This document shows positions 7,885 to 15,346 of a DNA stretch of 64,000 nt, piece after piece. The number at the start of each line of letters is the position of its first letter. The first letter of the stretch is position 1. The stretch lies in NCBI GenBank assembly GCA_016788205.1, contig JAEUTA010000002.1, positions 62,001-126,000 on the forward strand. Reading direction: 5' to 3'. This DNA is from Flavobacteriales bacterium. GTDB lineage: Bacteria > Bacteroidota > Bacteroidia > Flavobacteriales_F > PHOS-HE28. Below the pieces are notes generated by a model that was not told where the DNA came from, did no database searches, and saw nothing but the letters and a program-made list of their open reading frames with translations. Position numbers and translations under genes: made by a program.

Positions 7885-9902
7885 CCGGTCGTTGCGTTCG
7901 GGAGCGGCGCGTGGCGCTCGCGTCGCGGGGGGAAGAAGAAGCTCATCGGCTCGGCGCGTAAACGTTCCCAAAGCGAGCCCAGGATGGCGAACACATCGGT
8001 GAACGGGATCTTGCGCGAACGCAACGCGAGCGAGAGCGAAAGCCCGAAGGAGACGATGAAGTTGATGAAGCCGATGATCGCGATGCCAAGCACGGAGGTG
8101 ATGATGGTCCACTTGTCCACCTGCCAATCCGCGCCCACTAGACCAAGGCCCATGTTGCCTGCGGCGAAGGTGATGTGACGGATGTCCAGCGGCAGCCCGA
8201 AGATGATGCCGATGGTGCCGATGGAACCCATGAACACGCCGAACCAGAAGTTGCTGAGCACACCGCCGGCATGGCGCGAATAGCCTGCGGCCAGCCGTTC
8301 GCGCCACTTCTGCGAAAGGGTCAGCTTGAGCACCGGGTGCTGCGCGATACGCTCCGGGATGCGCAGGTGGATGGTGCGGTTCACCACACTACCGGAGATG
8401 AGTCCACTGAGGAACAGGAAGACCCCTGCGATGGCCGCATGCGGAATGGCGAGCGACCGGAACGGATCCAGTTCATGAAGCATCTTGGCCGACTTCTGCG
8501 CGAAAAGCTCAGGACCGAAGACGTAGTTCCATCCGTAGGCCAGCGCAACGCACACCGGGAAAGCCATGAGCACGTTTCCAAGGAAGGCCACCAGTTGCGA
8601 ACGGCTCACACGTGCCAGCAGCAAGGCCAGTTCATCGTAGTGATCCTCGTCGGGGAGGTTGCGTCCGCGATCCAGTGTAGCAGCGATGGTGGCGGCTGTC
8701 ATGGCCGGCTGCTTGGTGGCGAGCGTGAAGTGCAGGAGGTAAATGGTGATGAAGGCCCAAGCGTAATTGAGGCTGTACAACGCGGCATGACCGACCAAGC
8801 TGGTATCCACCGTGCCCATCCAAGCCTTGAAAAGGCAGGCGAACGCCACGATGCAACCACCGCCCAATGCCGTGCGGAACATGCGCAGGAACTCCTTCAG
8901 GTCGGTGGTGATGTAGTGCTCCCCTGCCCGGCCGGTATGCTGGGTCACCTGGCGCGCCATCACCGAGGTGCTGTGATCGATGAAGTCCAGTACGCGGGTG
9001 CTGCCGGAGTTGAAGCGGACCAGGTCCTTCACCAGACCCACGGTGCGTTCACGACCGTCCGCCGCAGGATCCACACCGAGCGCATCCAGTGTGGTCTCCA
9101 GACGTTCCAGCATGCGGCGCATAGTGATCAGGTACTGGTTCACGCGGAAGCCCATGCCCACCTTCGCGCTGTTCTTATACGCCTTGTCGATCAGCTCGCG
9201 GCAGTGACCGATGAGCACATGCAATTGCCGATAGCTCTCCTCGGTGATGGCGCGCGTGATGGTGGCGTTCCGCAGGCCATCGATATGGTCGTCCAGGGCA
9301 TCACCCAGCGCCACGAACGGATTGTGCAGGTTCTCGTACTCGGGCACCATGCGCAGCACACCGCTGTCGAAGGCCTTCCCCGAGATGCGGAGGCCCAGCA
9401 CCTTGGCAGCGAACAGCAGTTCCTGCACGGGAGTATCGGTAAGTAGCCAGCTATCGGAGCCCTTACCACCGAGCATGCCCAGAAGACGGATGCCCTTCGT
9501 CGTATCCAAATCGCGCACCCAATCGGCATCACCTTCGCGGAAGAACACGTTGGTGAGCAGGTGGTCTATGGTGCCCCGCTCCGGCTGGTTCGGCAGGAGT
9601 TTGAAGGTCAGTCGCCGACGCAGTTCGTACCAGAAGGCTTCGCTGGGCATGCCTTGGTCGATGATCACCCGGTTGAAGCGCCGGCCCTTCACCAAACGTT
9701 CCACGTACAGCGCAAGTCCTGCACAGAGCACGGGGTCCGTGGTGAGCAGTTCGATCAACGCATCCAATGCCGGTGTTCGTCGCGCCTCCCGGTCCTTCCT
9801 ACCCGGTCTGATGGCCACGACCAGCTGCGCCAGCAGGTCCACCTCGTCACCGGGATAGGCAGCGATGGCTTTCAACGTTTCCCTGACCGGCACACGGCGC
9901 AT
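7875..9902 (-). CDS. PF10136-type 'site-specific recombinase' family membrane protein
   Basis: 675 aa. The N-terminal half (to about residue 340) is soluble and helical. From about 345 to 635 there are several hydrophobic segments (such as CIVAFACLFKAW and FLFLSGLISGSVV), followed by a basic C-terminus. It resembles the PF10136 family, named after a Neisseria locus reported as a recombinase. No integrase or resolvase catalytic motif (Tyr with RHRY, or N-terminal Ser) is seen, and the polytopic C-terminus argues against a DNA recombinase. The function is unknown. It is convergent with the anti-sigma gene and divergent from the epimerase gene. Confidence 0.7.
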   Translation of the reverse strand: MRRVPVRETLKAIAAYPGDEVDLLAQLVVAIRPGRKDREARRTPALDALIELLTTDPVLCAGLALYVERLVKGRRFNRVIIDQGMPSEAFWYELRRRLTFKLLPNQPERGTIDHLLTNVFFREGDADWVRDLDTTKGIRLLGMLGGKGSDSWLLTDTPVQELLFAAKVLGLRISGKAFDSGVLRMVPEYENLHNPFVALGDALDDHIDGLRNATITRAITEESYRQLHVLIGHCRELIDKAYKNSAKVGMGFRVNQYLITMRRMLERLETTLDALGVDPAADGRERTVGLVKDLVRFNSGSTRVLDFIDHSTSVMARQVTQHTGRAGEHYITTDLKEFLRMFRTALGGGCIVAFACLFKAWMGTVDTSLVGHAALYSLNYAWAFITIYLLHFTLATKQPAMTAATIAATLDRGRNLPDEDHYDELALLLARVSRSQLVAFLGNVLMAFPVCVALAYGWNYVFGPELFAQKSAKMLHELDPFRSLAIPHAAIAGVFLFLSGLISGSVVNRTIHLRIPERIAQHPVLKLTLSQKWRERLAAGYSRHAGGVLSNFWFGVFMGSIGTIGIIFGLPLDIRHITFAAGNMGLGLVGADWQVDKWTIITSVLGIAIIGFINFIVSFGLSLSLALRSRKIPFTDVFAILGSLWERLRAEPMSFFFPPRRERHAPLPNATTGQR

Positions 9903-9962
9903 GCGGTCAAGATAGTGTTGGTATCACGGTAACAGCACATCATCGGCGAAGGGATCAACTGC

Positions 9963-9970
9963 GATCTTTG
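9963..9970 (+). promoter_or_regulatory. Bacteroidota -7 element (GATCTTTG)
   Basis: GATCTTTG ends 6 nt before the epimerase ATG at 9977. Identical to the elements before the genes at 875 (minus strand) and 53518. Confidence 0.5.
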
Positions 9971-9976
9971 CGCCGC

Positions 9977-11011
9977 ATGGCAACACACCTCGTAACCGGC
10001 GGCTGCGGCTTCGTGGGCCGCAACATGGTCAAACGGCTTTATGCCCAAGGCGCACGCGTCCTCTTCATCGACGACCTCAGCGTTGGCACACACCCGAACA
10101 CCTGGTTGGGGCATGAACTCAACTTCGAGCACAAGGAGCTGCAGATCTACGGCAAGGACGAACGGCTGCTCTTCCTGAAAGCCGACCTGCGCGACGTGCT
10201 GCGCGAACTGAACAAAGATCCGCAGTACTTCCAGAAGCGTTATGGACTGAACATCGCGCTCTTCGATGACATCTTCCACTTCGCAGCCATCGTTGGCGGT
10301 CGTAGCAAGATCGATGGTGATCCCATGTTGGTGGCGCAAGACCTCAGCATCGATGCGGAGATGTTCCTCTACGTCTGCCGCAACAAACCGCGCCGCTTCC
10401 TCTACCCCAGCAGCAGCGCAGCCTATCCGATCGACCTGCAGACCGAGAGCAATACCCTCAAGTTGAAGGAGAGCGACATCGACTTCAAGAAGATGGGCGA
10501 GCCGGACATGACCTACGGATGGAGCAAGCTCACCGGCGAGTTCTTAGCGAAGATCGCGGCGAGCCACTACGGTGTGCATGTCACCTGTATCCGTCCCTTC
10601 AGCGGTTACGGGGAGGACCAGGACCTCTCCTATCCAGTTCCTGCGATCGCCGCTCGCGCAGCCAAGAAAGAGAACCCCTTCGAGGTCTGGGGCACCGGTA
10701 AACAAGGCCGCGACTTCGTCCACATCGATGACGTTCTTGATCTCACCTTGCTTGCCATGGACAAGATCAGCGATGGCCGCGCGATCAACATCGGCATGGG
10801 CAAGCTCACGTCGTTCCTTGAACTGATCGAGGTCTTCACCGGCTTCGCTGGCTACAAACCGACCATTAAGCCGCTGTTGGACAAGCCCGTGGGCGTACAC
10901 AGCCGCTACTGCGACATGCGCTGGGTGGAGGACAACCTCGGCTGGAAAGCAAAGATCTCCATTGAAGAAGGGATGCGGCGGGTGTATGAGGCGGCGTTGA
11001 AGAAGATCTGA
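9977..11011 (+). CDS. NAD-dependent epimerase/dehydratase (extended SDR)
   Basis: 344 aa. A Rossmann fingerprint GGCGFVG is at residues 8-14, and the catalytic Tyr180-x3-Lys184 is in TYGWSK, preceded by the Ser-rich PSSSAAYP. The C-terminal half holds the substrate-binding region with FVHIDDV. It belongs to the family that epimerises or dehydrates nucleotide sugars in the cytoplasm; the exact sugar cannot be read from the sequence. A TTG at 9968 is in frame, but the ATG at 9977 is preferred because of the promoter-like octamer just before it. The next gene is a glycosyltransferase, so both probably serve surface polysaccharide synthesis. Confidence 0.88.
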   Translation: MATHLVTGGCGFVGRNMVKRLYAQGARVLFIDDLSVGTHPNTWLGHELNFEHKELQIYGKDERLLFLKADLRDVLRELNKDPQYFQKRYGLNIALFDDIFHFAAIVGGRSKIDGDPMLVAQDLSIDAEMFLYVCRNKPRRFLYPSSSAAYPIDLQTESNTLKLKESDIDFKKMGEPDMTYGWSKLTGEFLAKIAASHYGVHVTCIRPFSGYGEDQDLSYPVPAIAARAAKKENPFEVWGTGKQGRDFVHIDDVLDLTLLAMDKISDGRAINIGMGKLTSFLELIEVFTGFAGYKPTIKPLLDKPVGVHSRYCDMRWVEDNLGWKAKISIEEGMRRVYEAALKKI

Positions 11012-11016
11012 GTCTA

Positions 11017-11116
11017 TTCACCGCAAAGACGCAGAGGTCGCAGAGCATGAATTTCGAGCATCAATTTCATTGCACGGGCGCATTCTCCTTCGCGTCCCTA
11101 GCGTCTTTGCGGTGAA
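11017..11116. repeat. Dispersed palindromic repeat, family A (16-bp perfect arms)
   Basis: TTCACCGCAAAGACGC at 11017-11032 is the exact reverse complement of GCGTCTTTGCGGTGAA at 11101-11116. Between the arms are further CGCAGAG-like units and about 50 nt of AT-richer spacer. The right arm ends on the base before the ATG of the glycosyltransferase, and the left arm starts 5 nt after the epimerase stop, so the element fills the whole intergenic space. Confidence 0.85.
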
Positions 11117-12448
11117 ATGAGCTCCCCTCACATCGTCTGCTTCGGCCCAGGCCCCAAGTTCAAAGGCGGCATCGCGCAGTACAATACGGCGTTGGCGCGA
11201 GCATTGAAGGACGCAGGCGCACGGGTCACCATCGTCAGTTGGACGCAGCAGTACCCGGCGATCATTCCCCGCGAGTTCGTGGACAAGACCAGTCGCAGTA
11301 GCTTTCTGGAGGGCTACGACATTCCGGTGCAGTACCTCACCAACTGGAACGCACCTGGCACCTGGTGGAAGACGGCGAAAGCCATCGCTGAGCTGAAGCC
11401 CGACAAGGTGATCATCCAGTGGTACAACCCCACGCAGGGCATCCCGCTGAACACGATCGCGAAGTACTTGCGGAAACACACGAAGGCGGAGATCCTCTTC
11501 GATCTGCACTTCGTGGCCGCCAAGGAACAGAGCTCACTGGACGCACGGCTCACCCGCATGGCGTTGCAGCATGGGCACAGCTACATCGTACACGCGTACA
11601 AGACAGCGGAGGAGTTGAAGGCATTGATGCCGGACAAGCAGTTCGAGGTGACGTTGGATGGCAAGCGCACAGTCGGGAGTGGGCAATTGGCAGTGGATCC
11701 CGCCAGCACTGCCAACTGGCAACTGCGAACTGCCGACTCTCCTCGCACGATCCTCAAGCTCTACCATCCGATCTACTCTCTCTTCAAGCCGGATCCTTCA
11801 TTCAACAAGGAAGCTTGGAAGACGCGGCACGGACTGAAGCAGCACGTGTTCCTCTTCTTCGGTTTCATCCGCAAGTACAAGGGGCTGCATTACTGCATCG
11901 AGGCCTTCGCGGAACTCGCCAAAAAGCGCGATGATGTGAGCTTGATGATCGTGGGTGAACGCTTCTGGCAGACGGTGGACCAGAGCAAGCTAAGCACCAA
12001 GTTGAAGAACGCGGTCTTCGGTACGGTGAAGAAACTCTTCCTGAAGAAAGCCGACGACGAGCGCAACTATGATCCGCTGGCGTTGGTGGAAATGCTGGGG
12101 TTGAAGGATCGCATGCTCGTGGTAGATCGCTTCATCCCGAACGAAGAAGTACCGCCCTACTTCCAAGCTGCGGATACCATCGTGCTCTTCTACGAGACGG
12201 CCACACCGAGCGGCGTTGAGAGTCTGAGCTACAATTTCAAGCTACCAGCGGTGGCCACACGTGTGGGGCATTTCCCCGAGACCATCACCGACGGCTTCAA
12301 CGGCTACATGGCCGAACCGAAGAACATCGCCGACATGGTGCGCGTGATGAACGCCAGCATCGAAAAACCGATCCCGCGCGAGAACGTTGTTGAGGCTACG
12401 AAGACGATGAGCTGGGCGAACTATGCGAAGGCGGTGTTGAACGGGTGA
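11117..12448 (+). CDS. GT-B glycosyltransferase (family 4-like)
   Basis: 443 aa, cytoplasmic. The N-terminal Rossmann domain starts IVCFGPGPKFKGGIAQYN, with the Gly-rich acceptor-side loop. The C-terminal nucleotide-sugar domain carries FFGFIRKYKGL, RFIPNEEVPPYF and the family-4 E-x7-E-like segment ETATPSGVESLSYN. Residues about 185-208, at the interdomain boundary, are encoded by a family-B palindromic repeat (11671-11738) and include NWQLRTADS. This looks like an in-frame repeat insertion that the fold tolerates. It follows a nucleotide-sugar epimerase, so a role in envelope polysaccharide synthesis is likely. The sugar and acceptor are unknown. Confidence 0.85.
   Translation: MSSPHIVCFGPGPKFKGGIAQYNTALARALKDAGARVTIVSWTQQYPAIIPREFVDKTSRSSFLEGYDIPVQYLTNWNAPGTWWKTAKAIAELKPDKVIIQWYNPTQGIPLNTIAKYLRKHTKAEILFDLHFVAAKEQSSLDARLTRMALQHGHSYIVHAYKTAEELKALMPDKQFEVTLDGKRTVGSGQLAVDPASTANWQLRTADSPRTILKLYHPIYSLFKPDPSFNKEAWKTRHGLKQHVFLFFGFIRKYKGLHYCIEAFAELAKKRDDVSLMIVGERFWQTVDQSKLSTKLKNAVFGTVKKLFLKKADDERNYDPLALVEMLGLKDRMLVVDRFIPNEEVPPYFQAADTIVLFYETATPSGVESLSYNFKLPAVATRVGHFPETITDGFNGYMAEPKNIADMVRVMNASIEKPIPRENVVEATKTMSWANYAKAVLNG
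11671..11738. repeat. Dispersed palindromic repeat, family B, inside a coding sequence
   Basis: An imperfect inverted repeat with arms 11671-11695 and 11707-11738. The outer ends AGTCGGGAG and CTGCCGACT pair at eight of nine positions, and the inner part around TTGGCAGTG pairs with CACTGCCAA. It is read in frame within the glycosyltransferase. A relative at 31840-31883 encodes the same hexapeptide NWQLRT in the matching frame. Confidence 0.75.
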
Positions 12449-12456
12449 GGAAGAGT

Positions 12457-12490
12457 TTTCACCGCAAAGCCGCGGAGGGCGCAAAGGGGT
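12457..12490. repeat. Partial family A repeat
   Basis: TTTTCACCGCAAAGCCGCGG followed by GGGCGCAAAGG matches the left arm of the element at 11017-11116. No full right arm is seen. It lies 9 nt downstream of the glycosyltransferase stop. Confidence 0.6.
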
Positions 12491-12521
12491 TCGTAACATA
12501 AGTCAAAGGGCAGTGTCGGGT

Positions 12522-12529
12522 CACCTTTG
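12522..12529 (+). promoter_or_regulatory. Bacteroidota -7 element (CACCTTTG)
   Basis: CACCTTTG, one mismatch to TAnnTTTG, ends 12 nt before the ATG at 12542. Confidence 0.45.
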
Positions 12530-12541
12530 GTAGCTTTCGGC

Positions 12542-13072
12542 ATGAAGGGTATGGCACAGCACCTCATCATTCTGTTCTTCTTCACTATTGCAACGAGCGG
12601 TTCAACACAGGACATCCACTTCAGTAGTGACGTTGAGTTGGCCATGAACTACTACGCAGACCTTCAGCCGCTCACGATCGGCCATTGCGTTGATAGTCTT
12701 GTGACCGACACCGTGTATGTCGAGAACATCAACACGGGAGAACTGGACATGGTGGTGCACCGTTATCCAGACGCGCGATACGAGTTCTATTTGGATGGTG
12801 CACTGTTCCGTAGAATGGACTTGGGCGCTTCATCTGAACGCTACGACACGTTGATGACCGAGAACCTCGAGACTGGCGAACTTGAGGTCATTGTTCAAGC
12901 CATACGGATCGACATCCCCAACGGCGCCTACCACGAGTTCTTCCCCAATGGCAACATCCGCATCAAAGGCACGCTGGATGGCTACAACGCGGATGGAACG
13001 CTGAAGAAGACCGGCGAATGGAAGGAGTGGGATGCGAACGGCAACGTTATCCGGCAGGAGACCTATCCCTAG
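12542..13072 (+). CDS. Secreted YwqK/MORN-variant repeat protein
   Basis: 176 aa. An N-terminal signal peptide (ends SGSTQ) is followed by MORN-variant-like repeats. The C-terminal part has the Gly-x-x-x-x-Tyr/Phe pattern GAYHEFFPNGNIRIKG and GEWKEWDANGNVIRQE, as in proteins annotated as YwqK antitoxins. No toxin gene is adjacent, so a toxin-antitoxin role is not supported. These repeats are common in exported Bacteroidota proteins of unknown function. The ATG at 12542 is preferred over an upstream TTG because the signal peptide starts there. The stop codon overlaps that of the convergent gene (CTAG). Confidence 0.7.
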   Translation: MKGMAQHLIILFFFTIATSGSTQDIHFSSDVELAMNYYADLQPLTIGHCVDSLVTDTVYVENINTGELDMVVHRYPDARYEFYLDGALFRRMDLGASSERYDTLMTENLETGELEVIVQAIRIDIPNGAYHEFFPNGNIRIKGTLDGYNADGTLKKTGEWKEWDANGNVIRQETYP

Positions 13073-14448
13073 CGCACGACACAGAAGCGCCGTGCCTGGC
13101 CATCGCCTGAACGCAACGCGTAAACACCGGCCGCGACAGGAAGAGTGATCGTTGCTGTGTTCGCCGCATGACTTCCTGTGTAGACGACGCTTCCTTTTGC
13201 ATCCACGATGGTGATCATGCCGAGGACAACATCACCTATGACCCGTATGGATCCATTGTGCACGATGATAGATGGAGCATCCGATGTAGCGCGCCCCTCC
13301 ACTGCAGTGCCGACGAAATTCAGCTGGTCGGTGCATTGGGTGCCATTCGTGTAACTGAGCGCACTGAGTTGCGGCAAATAGCTCCCGGGATCCATGTACT
13401 GCTTCCAGGCCCAGCGCCGTGTGATGGTATGTCCATCGCCACAGTTGTGTGAGTAGCTGGATGCTCCGATGGTGAGGCACCACAGGTAGGCGATGCGTGG
13501 CGCACCACCGTTGCCGACCTGCTCAGCGTAGTACTTGCAACGGATCGCCGTATTAACGTTGCTCTGCCACTGTCCTCCAGCCGTGTATCCATAACGTTGT
13601 TGGCCGCTGCTATTGGTCCAGAGCACAGTACCGTCTGCGATCGTAGGCATCGTGTTGGAAGAACTGGAGCTGAATTGCTCATCATCCCAACTATTCGTAT
13701 TCCAGTCGTAGGCCGCCGCACCAAGTATGCCACTACTCGACTTCCACGCTACCACGCCCTGGGCGATCACCAACACATTGCCACTGCTCGAACTGAACTG
13801 CTCATCCTGCCATTGCCCGATGGACGGATCATAGACCGCAGCACCAAGGATGCCCGAGGTGGATACCCACGCCACGATGCCATCGCGGTTCTGCACCACG
13901 TTGCCGCTGTTGGAACTGAACTGTTCATCCTGCCATTGTCCAATACTCGGATCATAGACCGCGGCACCCACAATACCGCTGCTGGAAACCCAGGTCACCA
14001 CGCCATCGCGGTTCTGGATCTGGTTGCCACTGTTGGAACTGAATTGCTCGTCCACCCACATCTGCAGGTCGGGGTCGTAGATGGCGGCGCCCACGATGCC
14101 CGAGCCGCTTCTCCACGCGATCACACCGTCGATATTGATCACCGAACTGCCGCTGGTGGAGGTCAGCTGTTCGGTTCGGAAACTCGCCAGATTGATGTCG
14201 TATACAATGGCCGTGACGATACCGCCTCCGCTCACCGTGGCCACCACACCATCATCGTGCGACCAACTGGCCACACTGGTCTGGTTGTAGGTTCGGCTCT
14301 GGTTCAAGATGGGGTCCCAGGTGGTGCAGGTGATGGTGCTTCCGTTCTGCGTAACGCTGATCTCGGGGCCCCAACCCCAAGCGTAGAACTGGGCGTGGAG
14401 TGATGTGGCCGCAAGGAGGAGCCCAAGGGAGAGTGCGCGAAGGGACAT
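13069..14448 (-). CDS. Secreted tandem-repeat protein with T9SS sorting domain
   Basis: 459 aa. A signal peptide (ends TSLHAQ) is followed by five to six tandem units of about 41-42 aa (roughly residues 55-300), each with a core like GVVAWVSxSGIxGAAVYD, then QWQDEQFSSxSGN. These look like WD/kelch-type strands of a beta-propeller. A Cys-containing region follows, and the last ~75 residues form a type A T9SS C-terminal domain (GMITIVDAKGSVVY, then AAGVYALRS). It should be exported and attached to or released from the cell surface. The ATG at 14448 is used instead of the upstream one at 14481 because it begins the signal peptide. The ligand is unknown. Confidence 0.8.
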   Translation of the reverse strand: MSLRALSLGLLLAATSLHAQFYAWGWGPEISVTQNGSTITCTTWDPILNQSRTYNQTSVASWSHDDGVVATVSGGGIVTAIVYDINLASFRTEQLTSTSGSSVINIDGVIAWRSGSGIVGAAIYDPDLQMWVDEQFSSNSGNQIQNRDGVVTWVSSSGIVGAAVYDPSIGQWQDEQFSSNSGNVVQNRDGIVAWVSTSGILGAAVYDPSIGQWQDEQFSSSSGNVLVIAQGVVAWKSSSGILGAAAYDWNTNSWDDEQFSSSSSNTMPTIADGTVLWTNSSGQQRYGYTAGGQWQSNVNTAIRCKYYAEQVGNGGAPRIAYLWCLTIGASSYSHNCGDGHTITRRWAWKQYMDPGSYLPQLSALSYTNGTQCTDQLNFVGTAVEGRATSDAPSIIVHNGSIRVIGDVVLGMITIVDAKGSVVYTGSHAANTATITLPVAAGVYALRSGDGQARRFCVVR

Positions 14449-14465
14449 GGTGGTGGTTGGTCCAT

Positions 14466-14473
14466 CGAAACTA
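14466..14473 (-). promoter_or_regulatory. Bacteroidota -7 element (TAGTTTCG)
   Basis: On the minus strand TAGTTTCG, one mismatch to TAnnTTTG, ends 17 nt before the ATG at 14448, which supports the shorter start. Confidence 0.4.
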
Positions 14474-14666
14474 GCATTCATTCAGTCAGCGGCCGATCAA
14501 GGACGTTCGTCGGGTGCAGATCGCGTTACGTCCAGAAACTTGCAGCATTTAACTACCGTAGAAGACCACCGTGTTTTCTAGGCCGTTAGTTTCACCACCC
14601 CGTTGGCGTTACCGCGAACTGGAACCTCGCGTGATGGTAGGGCAACGGAAGAACCTGTAGGAAGGA

Positions 14667-15323
14667 ATGACGCATATGCCAATGCTCCTGGCATTGCTCT
14701 TCTCCTGGCTTTTGCCGGGTAAGGGGAACGATGCTCCTGTACGCACCGCCGAGGCGGCTCCTGCGACGTCCGTCGTGGCTTCGGCCAACGGGCTCTATAC
14801 GGAGCTGTGCCTGGATGGCGAGCTGAAGGAAAGTGTGTTCACGGCTTGCTACAACCGCATGCAGCGGAAAGGCGTGAGCGGCCGGGTGATCGCCATCGCG
14901 GACATGACCCAACCCAGTGACGCGAAGCGCTTGTACGTGATCGATCTGGACAAGAAGGAACTTGTCCTGCGCACCCATGTGGCCCACGGTCAGGGCAGCG
15001 GCGAGCGCATGGCCACCAGCTTCAGCAACAAAGAAGGCTCGCACGCCACGAGTTTGGGCTTGTATCGTGTGGGCGCCGAGATAGTAAGCCCGAAACATGG
15101 TGCCGCACTTCTGCTCCACGGCTTGGAGCGCGGCGTGAACTGCCAGGCCGAAGCGCGCGAAGTGATCATGCATGGCGCGGATTACGTGAGCGAATCGTTC
15201 ATCGCTGAACATGGTCGTCTGGGCCGCAGCTGGGGCTGCCCCGCCGTGAGCCGGGCCGACATGCCCCGCATGCTGGAACTGCTCGCCGATGGCGGGTTGC
15301 TCTACGTTCACAGCGGTAAGTAG
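14667..15323 (+). CDS. L,D-transpeptidase catalytic domain protein (YkuD_2 type)
   Basis: 218 aa. A short N-terminal hydrophobic segment is followed by a murein L,D-transpeptidase domain. The catalytic motifs are His169 in HGADYV and Cys191 in RLGRSWGCPAV, and SLGLYRVG lies upstream. The family makes 3-3 cross-links in peptidoglycan or anchors proteins to it, in the periplasm. It lies 23 nt upstream of a second, YcbB-type L,D-transpeptidase gene, so the two probably share a transcript. Confidence 0.85.
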   Translation: MTHMPMLLALLFSWLLPGKGNDAPVRTAEAAPATSVVASANGLYTELCLDGELKESVFTACYNRMQRKGVSGRVIAIADMTQPSDAKRLYVIDLDKKELVLRTHVAHGQGSGERMATSFSNKEGSHATSLGLYRVGAEIVSPKHGAALLLHGLERGVNCQAEAREVIMHGADYVSESFIAEHGRLGRSWGCPAVSRADMPRMLELLADGGLLYVHSGK

Positions 15324-15346
15324 AACTTTACGGGCGCTGGGCACGT

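Noticed and set aside
7875..9902. A mobile element suggested by the 'site-specific recombinase' family name
   Set aside because: No recombinase catalytic residues, inverted ends, target duplication or other mobile genes are present, and the protein is polytopic.
13500..14100. A CRISPR-like array from evenly spaced similar DNA blocks
   Set aside because: The blocks are in-frame protein repeats of about 125 nt with no unique spacers of array length. The delta-60 repeats at 60.7-62.8 kb were rejected for the same reason.
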